A DNA stretch of 64,000 nucleotides from Aquiflexum sp. TKW24L (GCF_023502205.1 NZ_JAMFLG010000023.1:17188-81187), one strand, 5' to 3'. Shown: positions 18,351-28,132, counted from the stretch's first letter. Numbers and translations: made by a program. Notes: generated by a model from the sequence alone, not told the origin.

Positions 18351-18575
18351 ATGCTAGACTATAGGGAATTCATCACCATCGAACCTGGGAAAAGAAGCGG
18401 GAAACCCTGTATAAGGGGATTGAGGATCACCGTGTATGATATTTTGGAATACTTAGCTTCAGGCATGTCTATCGAAGAAATTTTGGATGATTTTCCTGAA
18501 TTGACTAGGGAAGATGTTATGGCAAGTTTGGCATACGCCGCAGATGCCGAAAAGAAAATTCATATTTCAGGTTAG
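18351..18575 (+). CDS. DUF433 family antitoxin
   Basis: A 74-residue protein with IEPGKRSGKPCIRGLRITV, the characteristic DUF433 N-terminus, and a C-terminal helix-turn-helix-like region (MSIEEILDDFPELTREDV). DUF433 proteins are VapB-like DNA-binding antitoxins paired with DUF5615 PIN-like toxins, and such a gene follows directly. I chose the ATG at 18351 (MLDYREFITIEP), because the upstream in-frame ATG at 18318 adds residues not seen in the family. The pair is likely autoregulated. Confidence 0.88.
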   Translation: MLDYREFITIEPGKRSGKPCIRGLRITVYDILEYLASGMSIEEILDDFPELTREDVMASLAYAADAEKKIHISG

Positions 18576-18601
18576 ATTCATTCCTTCTTTTTGACCAAAA
18601 A

Positions 18602-18934
18602 ATGAAAATTCTAATTGATGAAAATCTAAGCTGGCGAATAAAAAAGCCGTTAATTCAGTTTTTTACTGAGATCACCCATATTTCTGATTTTAAGAAACTG
18701 ACTGAATCCGATCAGCAAATCTGGGATTGGTCTCGAAAATCGAATTATTCCATCCTTACAAAAGATTCAGATTTTTATTTTTTGAGTGTGCTAAATGGAT
18801 GTCCACCTAAAGTAATCCGATTAAAATTTGGTAACATGTCTATCCAAGTTATTATTCAAAAAATAATTTCAAACATAGAATTGATTCAAGAGTTTTTAAA
18901 ACAAGATGAAGACTGTTACCTCGAGATAAATTGA
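18602..18934 (+). CDS. DUF5615 PIN-like toxin
   Basis: A 110-residue PIN-like protein: MKILIDENLSW supplies the first acidic residues, ILTKDSDFYFL the second acidic cluster, and PPKVIRLKFGNM the typical core strand of DUF5615 (Mut7-C-like) proteins. These are predicted ribonucleases that act as the toxin beside a DUF433 antitoxin. It lies 26 bases after the antitoxin gene on the same strand, consistent with a bicistronic operon. Confidence 0.87.
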   Translation: MKILIDENLSWRIKKPLIQFFTEITHISDFKKLTESDQQIWDWSRKSNYSILTKDSDFYFLSVLNGCPPKVIRLKFGNMSIQVIIQKIISNIELIQEFLKQDEDCYLEIN

Positions 18935-19000
18935 TTTTCTTTTGGATAGTTTATTTCTATACCAATTTTACCCACAATTTTATCTATTTTTGCGCCCTGA

Positions 19001-20794
19001 ATGGATATGCAAAGAATTAGGAATTTCTGTATTATTGCCCACATTGACCATGGGAAAAGTACATTGGCAGACCGTCTCCTGCAGTTTACCAATACGGTGA
19101 GCGACAGAGAGATGCAGGATCAGTTGTTGGACAACATGGACCTCGAGCGAGAGCGCGGGATTACCATCAAGTCCCATGCGATCCAGATGAAGTATAATTA
19201 CAAAGGTGAGGAATACACCCTCAACCTGATCGATACCCCGGGACACGTGGATTTTTCTTACGAAGTATCGAGGTCAATTGCTGCCTGTGAAGGAGCGCTT
19301 TTGATTGTGGATGCCTCGCAGGGCATTGAAGCCCAGACTATTTCCAATCTCTACTTGGCGATCGGTCATGACCTCGAAATCATCCCGGTGCTGAATAAAA
19401 TTGACCTTCCGGGAGCAGATCCAGAAGTGGTGGCAGATGAAGTCATAGAGCTCATTGGATGTGACAGGGAAGATATTGTGTTGGCTTCAGGAAAAGAAGG
19501 GATTGGAATAGAAGACATCCTCAATGCAGTGATTGAAAAAATCCCTGCTCCAAAGGGGAATATCGATTCACCGCTTCAGGCCATGATTTTTGATTCGGTC
19601 TATAATTCCTTTAGAGGAGTTGAGGTTATCTTTAGGATTTTTAATGGTACGATCAACAAGGGCGATAAAATCAAATTTGTCAATACAGGCAAAGAGTATT
19701 TTGCCGATGAAATAGGAATTTTGGGGATCAATCAGATTCCGCAACAAACCATGTATGCGGGAAATGTGGGTTACCTGATATCCGGTATCAAAGTAGCCAA
19801 GGAGGTAAAAGTGGGCGACACGATCACCCATGTAAAGAATCCTTGTTCTGAATCTATCAAAGGCTTTGAAAATGTGAAGCCAATGGTTTTTGCTGGGATT
19901 TATCCTGTCGAAACTACCGAATTTGAGGAATTGAGAGCTTCTATGGAGAAGCTCCAACTCAATGATGCTTCTTTGGTCTGGGAACCGGAGACTTCTGCAG
20001 CTTTGGGTTTTGGATTCCGTTGTGGGTTCTTGGGAATGCTTCACATGGAGATCATTCAGGAGCGCTTGGAGCGTGAGTTTGACATGACAGTCATCACAAC
20101 CGTGCCGTCTGTTCAGTTCAAAGCCCTGATGAACAACAACGAATACAAGCTGATCAATGCACCTTCTGACATGCCGGATCCGACGCTTTTCAAGCATATC
20201 GAGGAACCTTATGTCAAAGCCATCATCATTACGGCGGCGGAGTTTGTCGGTCCGGTGATCCAATTGTGTATGGACAAAAGAGGATTGATCAAAAACCAGG
20301 TTTACCTGACTTCCGACCGTGTTGAACTTTCTTTTGACATGCCTTTGGCTGAGATTGTTTTTGATTTCTTTGACAGGCTCAAAACCATATCTAGAGGATA
20401 TGCTTCGCTCGATTATGAAATGATCGGATTCAAGCAGTCCCAAATGGTGAGATTGGATGTGATGCTTAACGGTGAAATTGTTGATGCCTTATCTGCCATC
20501 GTTCATAGAGACAAGGCATACGAATGGGGGAGAAGGCTTTGCGAAAAACTTCGCGAATTGGTGCCGAGACAGATGTTTGAGATTGCAATTCAGGCTGCCA
20601 TAGGTGCCAAAATTATTGCAAGGGAGACTGTGAAAGCGATGCGTAAAAACGTTTTGGCCAAGTGTTATGGAGGTGATATTTCGCGTAAGCGTAAGCTTCT
20701 CGAAAAACAGAAAAAAGGAAAGAAACGTATGAGGCAAGTCGGAAACGTCGAAATCCCTCAGGAAGCGTTTATGGCGGTACTGAAGCTTGATTAA
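19001..20794 (+). CDS. lepA: Elongation factor 4 (LepA) GTPase
   Basis: A 597-residue translational GTPase that acts on ribosomes. It shows G1 [10 protein letters not shown]3 DTPGHVDF and G4 NKIDLP. The C-terminal region contains [15 protein letters not shown] followed by [13 protein letters not shown], which is diagnostic for LepA rather than EF-G or BipA. The length is the usual 595-605. TATTTTTG at 18985-18992 is a candidate -7 promoter element just before the start. Confidence 0.97.
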   Translation: MDMQRIRNFCIIAHIDHGKSTLADRLLQFTNTVSDREMQDQLLDNMDLERERGITIKSHAIQMKYNYKGEEYTLNLIDTPGHVDFSYEVSRSIAACEGALLIVDASQGIEAQTISNLYLAIGHDLEIIPVLNKIDLPGADPEVVADEVIELIGCDREDIVLASGKEGIGIEDILNAVIEKIPAPKGNIDSPLQAMIFDSVYNSFRGVEVIFRIFNGTINKGDKIKFVNTGKEYFADEIGILGINQIPQQTMYAGNVGYLISGIKVAKEVKVGDTITHVKNPCSESIKGFENVKPMVFAGIYPVETTEFEELRASMEKLQLNDASLVWEPETSAALGFGFRCGFLGMLHMEIIQERLEREFDMTVITTVPSVQFKALMNNNEYKLINAPSDMPDPTLFKHIEEPYVKAIIITAAEFVGPVIQLCMDKRGLIKNQVYLTSDRVELSFDMPLAEIVFDFFDRLKTISRGYASLDYEMIGFKQSQMVRLDVMLNGEIVDALSAIVHRDKAYEWGRRLCEKLRELVPRQMFEIAIQAAIGAKIIARETVKAMRKNVLAKCYGGDISRKRKLLEKQKKGKKRMRQVGNVEIPQEAFMAVLKLD

Positions 20795-20804
20795 CTATTG
20801 AGTA

Positions 20805-20825
20805 TTTACGAATTACGATTTACGG
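20805..20825. repeat. Left arm of an inverted repeat around a frameshifted four-helix-bundle gene
   Basis: TTTACGAATTACG followed by ATTTACGG. Its reverse complement recurs at 21279-21307, interrupted by a 7-base insertion. Confidence 0.75.
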
Positions 20826-20896
20826 GGTTGAATTGGAATTCATTGGTGATTTGTTATCGTTGAGTTTTTTTTAAAAAATTGACTAAATAATTTAGG

Positions 20897-21252
20897 ATGA
20901 CAATGAAGCTCGAAATGAAACAGAGGACAAAGCAATTTGCCATTGACGTTTGGAGATTATGTTCCAATTGCCTCATTCGAGAGAATATAACAGTTTTGTT
21001 AATCAATTAATCAGGTGTTCAAGTTCGGGTGCTGCTAATTATCGGGCGGTTAGTAGAGCAAAGTCAAAGGCGGATTTTATTAATAAATTGAAAATTGTAG
21101 AGGAGGAATGGGATGAAAGTCAATTTTTTCTTGAAGTAATTGAAGAAATTAATTCCAATCAGGAATTAACAACTGAGATTAAACGGTTGATAAAAGAAGC
21201 CGATGAGATTGTAGCAATAATAGTGGCAAGTCTAAAAACTTCAAGGTCATAA
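20897..21252 (+). pseudogene. Four-helix-bundle (S23/IVS-type) protein gene, frameshifted
   Basis: One frame from ATG 20897 encodes KQRTKQFAIDVWRLC, the usual helix 1 of the S23/IVS four-helix-bundle family, then leaves homology and stops near 21010. The next frame resumes at about 20962 with FQLPHSREYNSF and continues through IRCSSSGAANYRAVSRAKS, the family core, to the stop at 21252. Inserting one T in the stretch TTATGTTCCAA would restore a protein of about 118 residues of normal length. So the gene carries a 1-base deletion, unless this is a sequencing error. A 100-codon ORF starting at 20950 would be only the 3' part. The gene is flanked by inverted repeats. Confidence 0.85.
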
Positions 21253-21278
21253 TTTTACTTTAAAATTTCTCAAAGGCC

Positions 21279-21307
21279 TCGTAAATCCAAAATCGTAATT
21301 CGTAAAA
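21279..21307. repeat. Right arm of the inverted repeat around the four-helix-bundle gene
   Basis: CGTAAATC, then 7 extra bases CAAAATC, then GTAATTCGTAAA. Apart from the insertion this is the reverse complement of 20805-20825. It ends 3 bases before the folD start. Confidence 0.75.
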
Positions 21308-21310
21308 TCA

Positions 21311-22192
21311 ATGATTGTAATTGATGGTAAAAAAACTTCCGAGGAGATAAAGGCAGAAATTGCCCAAAGGGTGGCAGAAATAAAGAATGAGGGTGGAAAA
21401 ATCCCCCATTTGGCAGGCATTCTCGTGGGCAGTGACGGTGCCAGCCAAACTTATGTGGGAGCCAAAGTCAAATCCTGCGAGCAGGTTGGGTTTCAATCTA
21501 CCTTAGTAAGACTGGATGAAAATGTCTCCGAAGAAGAGTTGCTTCAAGTCGTGGAGGACATCAACCAAAATCCTGATATTGATGGTTTGATTGTGCAGCT
21601 GCCTTTACCTAAGCATATTTCTGTGGAGAAAGTAACCGACAAAATCAAGCCTGAAAAAGACGTGGATGGTTTTACTCCTTCCAATGTCGGCAGGATGGCT
21701 TTGGGATGGCCGGCTTATGTAGCAGCTACTCCTTATGGTATCGTGGAGCTTTTGAAAAGGTATAAAATTGAAACTGCCGGAAAACACTGCGTTGTCATTG
21801 GTAGAAGTCATATCGTAGGTTCGCCGATGAGTATCCTGATGGCTAGAAATGAATATCCGGGAAACTGCACTGTAACCCTCACCCATAGCAGAACCAAGAA
21901 CTTGCCCGAAATCGCCAAGACGGCGGATATTCTGATCGTAGCTTTAGGAAAACCTGAATTTGTCACTGCCGAAATGGTCAAGGAAGGCGCAGTGGTGATC
22001 GATGTTGGCATCCATAGAGTCGAAGACAATTCAAAAAAGTCAGGATTTAAGTTGATCGGTGATGTCAAATACGCTGAAGTTGCCCAAAAAGCATCTGCTA
22101 TTACTCCTGTTCCTGGTGGAGTTGGGCCGATGACCATTGCATCTCTGCTTTACAATACTCTATTGGCAGCCGAAAAGAAAATCTATCATTAA
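21311..22192 (+). CDS. folD: Bifunctional methylenetetrahydrofolate dehydrogenase / cyclohydrolase
   Basis: A 293-residue enzyme of one-carbon metabolism that oxidises 5,10-methylene-THF and hydrolyses the methenyl form to 10-formyl-THF. It shows [16 protein letters not shown] with the catalytic Lys, [12 protein letters not shown], the NADP-binding [14 protein letters not shown] and [15 protein letters not shown] at the C-terminus. The length is normal. Its start lies immediately after the right arm of the inverted repeat, so the repeat must contain or abut its leader. Confidence 0.97.
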   Translation: MIVIDGKKTSEEIKAEIAQRVAEIKNEGGKIPHLAGILVGSDGASQTYVGAKVKSCEQVGFQSTLVRLDENVSEEELLQVVEDINQNPDIDGLIVQLPLPKHISVEKVTDKIKPEKDVDGFTPSNVGRMALGWPAYVAATPYGIVELLKRYKIETAGKHCVVIGRSHIVGSPMSILMARNEYPGNCTVTLTHSRTKNLPEIAKTADILIVALGKPEFVTAEMVKEGAVVIDVGIHRVEDNSKKSGFKLIGDVKYAEVAQKASAITPVPGGVGPMTIASLLYNTLLAAEKKIYH

Positions 22193-22258
22193 TTTCAATT
22201 TGAAGGTAATTGGTGTTTTAAATTTTAGCCAAAAACCCTTTAAAAGTTAAATTAACCC

Positions 22259-22289
22259 TTGCAGGGAATAGCAAACCTTTCTACTTTTG
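22259..22289 (+). promoter_or_regulatory. Promoter of tRNA-Leu, Bacteroidota type
   Basis: TTG at 22259-22261, a 20-base spacer, then TACTTTTG at 22282-22289 match the -33 TTG and -7 TAnnTTTG elements of the Bacteroidota primary sigma factor. The tRNA begins 15 bases after the -7 element. Confidence 0.8.
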
Positions 22290-22304
22290 CAGACCTCAAA
22301 AAAC

Positions 22305-22388
22305 GCGCACGTGGTGAAATTGGTAGACACGCCACTTTGAGGGGGTGGTGCCTTTACGGGTGTGGAAGTTCGAATCTTCTCGTGCGCA
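22305..22388 (+). tRNA. tRNA-Leu (anticodon GAG)
   Basis: The acceptor stem GCGCACG (22305-22311) pairs with CGTGCGC (22381-22387), with discriminator A at 22388. The D arm contains GAAATTGGTAGACAC, the anticodon arm is CCACT-TTGAGGG-GGTGG with GAG at loop positions 34-36, a long variable arm (TGCCTTTACGGGTG) follows, and the T arm contains GTTCGAATC. The long variable arm and the anticodon agree on leucine. No CCA is encoded. Confidence 0.97.
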
Positions 22389-22392
22389 CATG

Positions 22393-22419
22393 GCCTCGGA
22401 TTTTTTCCGGGGCTTTTTT
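22393..22419 (+). terminator. Intrinsic terminator after tRNA-Leu
   Basis: GCCTCGG (22393-22399) pairs with CCGGGGC (22407-22413), allowing one G-T pair, and is followed by TTTTTT. Confidence 0.85.
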
Positions 22420-22491
22420 CATTTTGATCTTCGTTTCGATTTAATTTTAGAAGATAACCTTGTTTTTATTTTTTGAATTTATTCTTTTTTT

Positions 22492-22674
22492 GAAAAGAAA
22501 ATCCTTTTCTATGAAAATTCTCCAAACGGCGATTCTTCTGATGGAAGCTCCAATTTCAGCGAAGAAATCAGCGCTTCTAAATATCCTGCCTATAGAGGCT
22601 ATCAAGCGCGTGTCCCCCTTTTTGTACCAAGGCCCCAAGGAAAAACTGAAGAAAGTCCAGCGCCTAGTTCTTGA
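22492..22674 (+). pseudogene. 3' remnant of a DUF1295-like membrane protein gene
   Basis: The frame beginning near 22492 has no acceptable start, but its last 40 codons read like a conserved C-terminus: SSNFSEEISASKYPAYRG then YQARVPLFVPRPQGK and a stop at 22672-22674. The pattern E-x-IS-x-x-KYP-x-Y-x-x-YQ-x-RVP-x-F-x-P is what I recall for the end of DUF1295 (steroid 5-alpha-reductase-like) proteins. The membrane-spanning N-terminal part is missing. It lies just behind the tRNA-Leu terminator. A competing open frame in the same place (from 22460) has less protein-like composition. Confidence 0.5.
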
Positions 22675-22724
22675 TTCAAAAATTTACCTAAAAACAATTT
22701 TGTTTTGAAACCGTAAATTCCAAT

Positions 22725-24068
22725 ATGTCAGAAAAAATTACCACGTTTTTTAGGATTCAGTTTTTTTTGCTTTTGTTTTCGTCAATGGCATTTGGGCAGG
22801 ATTATATTATTCCTCCAAACAGTTCACCATGGCCTGGGATTAATATTGGCGTGGTTCCCTCTCAAGATTTTGTACTTTCTTACGCTTTGGATGCCAATTT
22901 AGGCCTCCTTACACTTTCCATTAAGGATGGGGAATTCAATAACAGGCATTTTGAGCAATATAGCATCGGTAGGGGTTTCAATAATGTCCATCATGAGGTA
23001 GAAGGCGACATAGTTTACCTGTTAATCACAAATAGCAGTAATTTTAAATTTTTAACAAAAATAAATACACAAAACGGTGAAGTTGAGTTTTTTCCTTTTT
23101 CAGTAAGCCTTGGAACAATAGGCCGATTCAAGATTTTTGGAAATTCGATTTTGGTAGTAGAATCGCTAAATACAGGGGATTTTGTCCAACTGTATGATTA
23201 CAGAACTGGCGTACTGATTTCTTTATCGGAATTGTATTATCCTAAAACCCGGATTTGGGATGTACAGATTAAGGATGGGATTTTTGACATCCTAGTTCAT
23301 AAAAAAGGTGACTTCAGAAACCAATCCCTTAAAATGGTTGGATTTAATGCTGCAGGCTCAAAGTTGTACGAGACGGAGATTTTACCCCCGGGAACAAAAA
23401 AACTTATTTTCAAGTCGGCAAAGTTGATTCCATCCGGTGATACAGGTTATAGAATAGCGGGCACCTATGCCAAGAAACAAGGGGAGCAGTTTTCGGGATA
23501 TTACCATGTTGGGATCAATGACTTTTTGGAGCAACGTACAACAATGCATCCGATGCGATCTTTGGAAGGTTTTTTTGATTATAAGAAAAATCCACGTCTA
23601 AGAAAAAACGCCAAAAATCTCCGAAGAGACATGCAGGTATACCAGACATATTCGAGTAGGGAGTTTGTCGCATTGGCTGCAAGTTCACCTGAAGTTTCAA
23701 GGAAGTTTGTCCATTTTATCGTGCTTGACAAAAATGGATCACATATTTATGATACTTCAGTGAAGGTTTTTTATGATTTTGGAGGGGCTTTTGACAACAG
23801 CACACTGGCCTTGAATGATAAGGACCTGTACTTCCTATTCGAAGGAAACCCAAAAATCAACGTTTTGCCGGGTTACAAATTTTATCAGGTAAAAGATGGC
23901 CAACTCACAGGGTTACTAAAGGCTCAAGATTATCTGCAAGTGAAGCCAAATGATTCTGAATGGGTTGAGATCAAATATTACCATTGGAAGGAGAATAAGT
24001 TTATCGTATCGGGAATCGAAACTATCAATGGTCAATCCAAGCACGTGATCCGAAAAATAGAAGTTTGA
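22725..24068 (+). CDS. Secreted protein of unknown function
   Basis: A 447-residue protein with a signal peptide (about residues 1-24, ending SSMAFGQD). The mature part is rich in short repeated strand patterns (YDYRTGVLISL, GSKLYETEIL, NGSHIYDTSVKV), consistent with a beta-propeller, but no family motif is recognised. A basic stretch KKNPRLRKNAKNLRR lies near residue 290. It lies 48 bases before the DsrE-like gene on the same strand. Confidence 0.75.
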   Translation: MSEKITTFFRIQFFLLLFSSMAFGQDYIIPPNSSPWPGINIGVVPSQDFVLSYALDANLGLLTLSIKDGEFNNRHFEQYSIGRGFNNVHHEVEGDIVYLLITNSSNFKFLTKINTQNGEVEFFPFSVSLGTIGRFKIFGNSILVVESLNTGDFVQLYDYRTGVLISLSELYYPKTRIWDVQIKDGIFDILVHKKGDFRNQSLKMVGFNAAGSKLYETEILPPGTKKLIFKSAKLIPSGDTGYRIAGTYAKKQGEQFSGYYHVGINDFLEQRTTMHPMRSLEGFFDYKKNPRLRKNAKNLRRDMQVYQTYSSREFVALAASSPEVSRKFVHFIVLDKNGSHIYDTSVKVFYDFGGAFDNSTLALNDKDLYFLFEGNPKINVLPGYKFYQVKDGQLTGLLKAQDYLQVKPNDSEWVEIKYYHWKENKFIVSGIETINGQSKHVIRKIEV

Positions 24069-24116
24069 GGGGGATTGCTTTTTGCTTATTTTTTCAGAAT
24101 AAACGACCCCACCATC

Positions 24117-24662
24117 ATGTTCCGATCTGCAAAAACCTTTCTTACCACCTTAATCCTGACTTTCATTTCAATATCCGCATTTTGCCAAACACCACAATTT
24201 CCGATTGTAAAAGGTTTTGGTGGAATATATGAAATTCCCGAAGCGACAGAAAGACCTGATCCCACAGCAGAGTATAAAATCATTATTGACCTTGTTTCAG
24301 CTGCAGACGATCCAAAGCAAATCAACAGGATGGTAGACAATATCGCCCGCATGGTCAATCTACATGGAATAGCCGGAGTCCCAAAAGATAACATCAAAGT
24401 GAAAGTTGCAGTCCATGGAAGTGCTATTTTCAGCATCCTTAATGATGAGGAATATCAAAAAATTAATGGTGTAAAAAATCCAAATTTGCCGGTTTTTGAG
24501 GCTTTGAAGGATGCGGGAGTTGAATTCTATATCTGTGGTCAATCGCTGATTGCGAGGAACATGAAGACAACCGATATGTGGGAAGGGACAGAAATCGCCC
24601 TGTCCATGCTCACCACCCTTACCACCTACGTTCCTCAGGGATACATGTTGATACGATTTTAA
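24117..24662 (+). CDS. Secreted DsrE/DsrF-like protein
   Basis: A 181-residue protein with a signal peptide (MFRSAKTFLTTLILTFISIS, cleavage near AFC-QT). The mature domain shows the DsrE/F-like fold: IIIDLVSAADDPKQINRMVDNIARMVNLHG, VKVAVHGSAI, and FEALKDAGVEFYICGQSLIARNM with the Cys often found in the family's active loop. DsrE-like proteins take part in sulfur transfer, but the secreted Bacteroidota versions are uncharacterised. I chose ATG 24117 because the longer frame would bury the signal peptide. Its stop overlaps the rnhB stop by 4 bases (convergent). Confidence 0.8.
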   Translation: MFRSAKTFLTTLILTFISISAFCQTPQFPIVKGFGGIYEIPEATERPDPTAEYKIIIDLVSAADDPKQINRMVDNIARMVNLHGIAGVPKDNIKVKVAVHGSAIFSILNDEEYQKINGVKNPNLPVFEALKDAGVEFYICGQSLIARNMKTTDMWEGTEIALSMLTTLTTYVPQGYMLIRF

Positions 24663-25258
24663 AGATCCAAGACCAATTGCTCAGGCAAATGTCTGAAGAA
24701 TTTTCTATGCAATGGGGTCAAGCCCATTTTCAAAATTCCCTCGCGGTGTACTCTCGTGGGGTAACCCACATTTGTTTCCCATCCATATCCGGGATATTCT
24801 TGGGAGTATTGTTCCATCATTTCATCACGGTAAACTTTCGCAAGTATAGAAGCTGCCGCAATGCTTGCAAATTTGCCGTCCCCTTGGATGATGCAGGTAT
24901 AGGGAATGTCAAGGTTGGATTTAAACCTGTTGCCATCAATTAATAAATGATGAGGCTTGGTATTCAGCCGCTCCACAGCCCTGCTCATCGCCAAAAAGGA
25001 AGCATGAAGGATATTTATTGTGTCAATTTCCTCTACACTTGCTTCGGCAACTGCCCAGGCTAGGGCTGCGGATTTAATTTCCGACACCAAGGTTTGACGA
25101 TTCGATTTTGTCAGTTTTTTCGAATCATTGACCAATTCATTTGCAAAATCGCAAGGCAAAATTACTGCTGCGGCCACTACTGGCCCACAGAGACACCCTC
25201 TGCCTACTTCATCGCAACCTGCTTCAAGTCTATCAGATTCTAAAAAAGGAATCAGCAT
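24659..25258 (-). CDS. rnhB: Ribonuclease HII
   Basis: A 199-residue enzyme that cuts RNA in RNA-DNA hybrids and at misinserted ribonucleotides. The catalytic motif DEVGRGCLCGPVVAAAV (Asp/Glu about residues 16-17) and LLIDGNRF plus SIAASILAKVYRDEMM identify the HII family. It starts within the last 26 bases of the GH63-like gene, so it is translated from the same transcript. Confidence 0.96.
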   Translation of the reverse strand: MLIPFLESDRLEAGCDEVGRGCLCGPVVAAAVILPCDFANELVNDSKKLTKSNRQTLVSEIKSAALAWAVAEASVEEIDTINILHASFLAMSRAVERLNTKPHHLLIDGNRFKSNLDIPYTCIIQGDGKFASIAAASILAKVYRDEMMEQYSQEYPGYGWETNVGYPTRVHREGILKMGLTPLHRKFFRHLPEQLVLDL

Positions 25259-27905
25259 TTTCCGTCCTTTGTATTTCAGGTTTATAATATTTATAGATCA
25301 TCTCAGCGACCAATCCTGTCCATCCGGTTTGATGTGAAGCCCCAATCCCGCTTCCATTGTCCCCGTGAAAATACTCGTAGAATAATATATAGTCTTTAAA
25401 ATGAGGATCTTCCTGCATCTTTTTATACTTACCATAGACAGGTCTATTGCCGTCTTTATCTTTCAAAAAGATCTTGATACAGCGCAAAGAAAGTTCTTTT
25501 GCAATCAGGCCCATCGTGACATAATTTCCAGAACCGGTAGGGTATTCAATGGAAAATTCACCCCCATAGTAGTAATCGAATTTTCGTAGTGATTCAATGA
25601 TTAAGTGATTTATGGGAAACCAAATTGGTCCCCTCCAATTGGAATTCCCTCCAAACATCAGCGAGTCAGATTCTCCCGGCGTGTACCTGACTGTAAGTTG
25701 GTCTCCATTTAACCTGACACTATAAGGCTTTTTTAAATGAAACTTTGACAAAGACCGAACACCATAATCGCTCAAAAATTCATTTGGATCCAGCATTTTG
25801 TTTAAAATACTCTTCATCCTGTGTCCTCTGAGTAGGGCAAAAAGCCTTCTTTTTTCGAAACCCGGTTGAATCCAGCTGGATATCAGTGAGGCAAGCTTTG
25901 GTTTTTCCTTCAAGAAAAAGTCGAGCCTTTCTTTGAATTCCGGCAAGCTGTCAAACATGTCGACGCGGATAGATTCCACCGCAAACAAGGGAATGATGCC
26001 CACGATTGATTTTACCTTCATGACTTTCGGCTCTTTTCCGGGTAGGTGGAAAATGTCGAAAAAGAAATTTTCCTCTTCATTCCATAGACTGATATTGTCT
26101 TCCGAAATGTGGTTCATAGCCCCTGCAATGTGTAGGAAATGCTCCAAAAACTTCATGGCAGTGAATTGATAAGTCTTATTGAATTCACAGAGATCCAATG
26201 AAATCCGCATCATATTCAGGGCAAACATGGCCATCCAAGAGGTGGCATCTGCCTGTTCCAATTTTCCTTTGTAATGATGGGCGTGCGACCTGTCTATGAC
26301 AGAAATATTATCCAATCCAAGAAATCCCCCTTCGAAAATATTCTTTCCGTCACTGTCTTTTTGATTGACCCACCATGTAAAGTTGATCATGAGTTTGTGA
26401 AATGCCCTTTCCAAAAACTCTTGGTCTCCTTTTCCATCCCTCGTCTTTTTATCTATCTGATAAACCCTTTGGACTGCATAGGCATGGACAGGCGGATTGA
26501 CATCGCTGAAATTCCACTCGTAGGCAGGAATCTGCCCATTGGGGTGCATGTAGGATTCATTCAAAAACAATAATAACTGCCCTTTGGCAAAATCAGGATC
26601 AATCCTCGAAATAGGGATGCAATGAAATGCAGAATCCCAGACGGCATACCATGGATATTCCCATTTGTCGGGCATGGAAATAATATCTTGGTTATATAAG
26701 TGTCTCCACCCGCTGTTTCTCCCCTTTTTTCTTTCCTTCGGGGGTACATACCTTCCGGAGTCACCATCTAGCCATCGCTCTACACTGTAATAGTAGAATT
26801 GCTTACTCCACATCATACCTGCGTAAGCCTGCCGTTGGATCATCTTCATGTCATCATCTTTGACACGGTGTTGGATATCAGCATAGAACTCATCGGCATC
26901 CTTTTTTCTTTCTTTCAGGATTTCGTTACATTCGTCTATGACAGAGGATGATTTTTGATGCATCATCCTAAACTTCACGACAGTTGACTCCCCCGCAGGA
27001 ATGGTTAATTTATATATGGCCGCCGCCTTGGTTCCAAATCCGTGTGGATTGAGATATTGGGAATACCTGTTGACTACATAGTCATTGATGGCATCTTTGA
27101 GGTATTTCCTGTCATTTGATATATTGTAGAGCCGCTCTCTATTGGTCTCATTATCACAAAATCTAATCTCTGGTTCCCCATCCAAGCTGATGAAATAGTT
27201 GCCATTGTTAGGGGAAAATACCTTGACCGTATTTTCTTCTTCTAGAGATAATTTTGGCATAAATGGCTCGTGTCCAGTATGCCATGTTTTTCTAAACCAA
27301 AAAGTAGGCATTACCCATATTTCAGCATCTTCTTTGCCCCTATTGTGGATCGTAGCATACCCTGAAATATCTTCAGCGTCCTTTTTGGCATATTCTATAA
27401 AAATGTCAAAGTAGGCATCATCGTCAAAAATCCCTGTATCTATCAATTCAAATTCAGGATCATTTTTTGATCTCTTTTTATTTTCCTCTTTGATCAGGGA
27501 ATAAGGAAATTCATTTTGGGGATACTTGTACAGCATTTTCATATAGCTGTGGGTAGGAGTGGAATCAAGGTAATAATAGAGCTCCTTGACGTCTTCTCCG
27601 TGGTTTCCCTGTGGTCCTGTCAGTCCAAATAGACGTTCTTTAATTATTGGATCTTTTCCGTTCCAAAAAGCCCAGGCGATGCAAAAATTTTGCTTGTCAT
27701 CGGATATTCCTGCAATACCCTCTTCACCCCATCGATATGCCTTGCTTCGGGCTTCATCGTGGGTGACATTGTCCCAAGCAGCACCATTTGGGCTGTAATC
27801 TTCCCTTACTGTACCCCACTGCCTTTCTGTCAGATAAGGGCCCCATTTTTTCCAATCCTTTTTACCTTGTCGGTCTTCTTCAAGCCGTAATTTCTCAGTA
27901 TTCAT
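25233..27905 (-). CDS. GH63-like glycoside hydrolase (MGH1-type glucosidase)
   Basis: A predicted cytoplasmic protein of 890 residues without a signal peptide. The N-terminus (RLEEDRQGKKDWKKWGPYL, ERQWGTVREDYS) and the C-terminal (alpha/alpha)6 barrel (WDSAFHCIPISRIDPDFA, GNSNWRGPIWFPIN, SHQTGWTGLVAEMI) fit the large GH63-related 'glucosidase' proteins, which hydrolyse glucosides or mannosylglycerate-type solutes. I chose the start MNTEKLRLEED at 27905 over an ATG 21 bases upstream. The substrate is unknown. rnhB overlaps its 3' end. Confidence 0.85.
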   Translation of the reverse strand: MNTEKLRLEEDRQGKKDWKKWGPYLTERQWGTVREDYSPNGAAWDNVTHDEARSKAYRWGEEGIAGISDDKQNFCIAWAFWNGKDPIIKERLFGLTGPQGNHGEDVKELYYYLDSTPTHSYMKMLYKYPQNEFPYSLIKEENKKRSKNDPEFELIDTGIFDDDAYFDIFIEYAKKDAEDISGYATIHNRGKEDAEIWVMPTFWFRKTWHTGHEPFMPKLSLEEENTVKVFSPNNGNYFISLDGEPEIRFCDNETNRERLYNISNDRKYLKDAINDYVVNRYSQYLNPHGFGTKAAAIYKLTIPAGESTVVKFRMMHQKSSSVIDECNEILKERKKDADEFYADIQHRVKDDDMKMIQRQAYAGMMWSKQFYYYSVERWLDGDSGRYVPPKERKKGRNSGWRHLYNQDIISMPDKWEYPWYAVWDSAFHCIPISRIDPDFAKGQLLLFLNESYMHPNGQIPAYEWNFSDVNPPVHAYAVQRVYQIDKKTRDGKGDQEFLERAFHKLMINFTWWVNQKDSDGKNIFEGGFLGLDNISVIDRSHAHHYKGKLEQADATSWMAMFALNMMRISLDLCEFNKTYQFTAMKFLEHFLHIAGAMNHISEDNISLWNEEENFFFDIFHLPGKEPKVMKVKSIVGIIPLFAVESIRVDMFDSLPEFKERLDFFLKEKPKLASLISSWIQPGFEKRRLFALLRGHRMKSILNKMLDPNEFLSDYGVRSLSKFHLKKPYSVRLNGDQLTVRYTPGESDSLMFGGNSNWRGPIWFPINHLIIESLRKFDYYYGGEFSIEYPTGSGNYVTMGLIAKELSLRCIKIFLKDKDGNRPVYGKYKKMQEDPHFKDYILFYEYFHGDNGSGIGASHQTGWTGLVAEMIYKYYKPEIQRTENADSFFRI

Positions 27906-28132
27906 GTATGCCATTCCAAATTGCAAAAATCGAATTTACCAATTTTTAGGATTTGTGCTTCTGAAAAAAACGTCAAAGTGGATTATATGTAAAAAACTTT
28001 TTTAATGTTGTCGTTTTAAATGACACTTTATCAGTGAATTACATAGCGGAATTATATTTTTTTGGGTAGAAAAAATACCTGATTCAAGAAAAAGGTCATT
28101 TAAATTTTGATAGAAGGAGATTAATTGAAGAC

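Noticed and set aside
19568..20443. 291-codon open frame on the minus strand inside lepA
   Set aside because: Antisense shadow of lepA; composition is not protein-like and no start context is visible.
20950..21252. Intact 100-residue four-helix-bundle protein
   Set aside because: Helix 1 of the family is encoded just upstream in another frame, so this is the 3' part of a frameshifted gene.
22460..22708. 82-codon open frame after the tRNA-Leu terminator
   Set aside because: Overlaps a remnant in another frame whose composition is more protein-like; no signal or motif.
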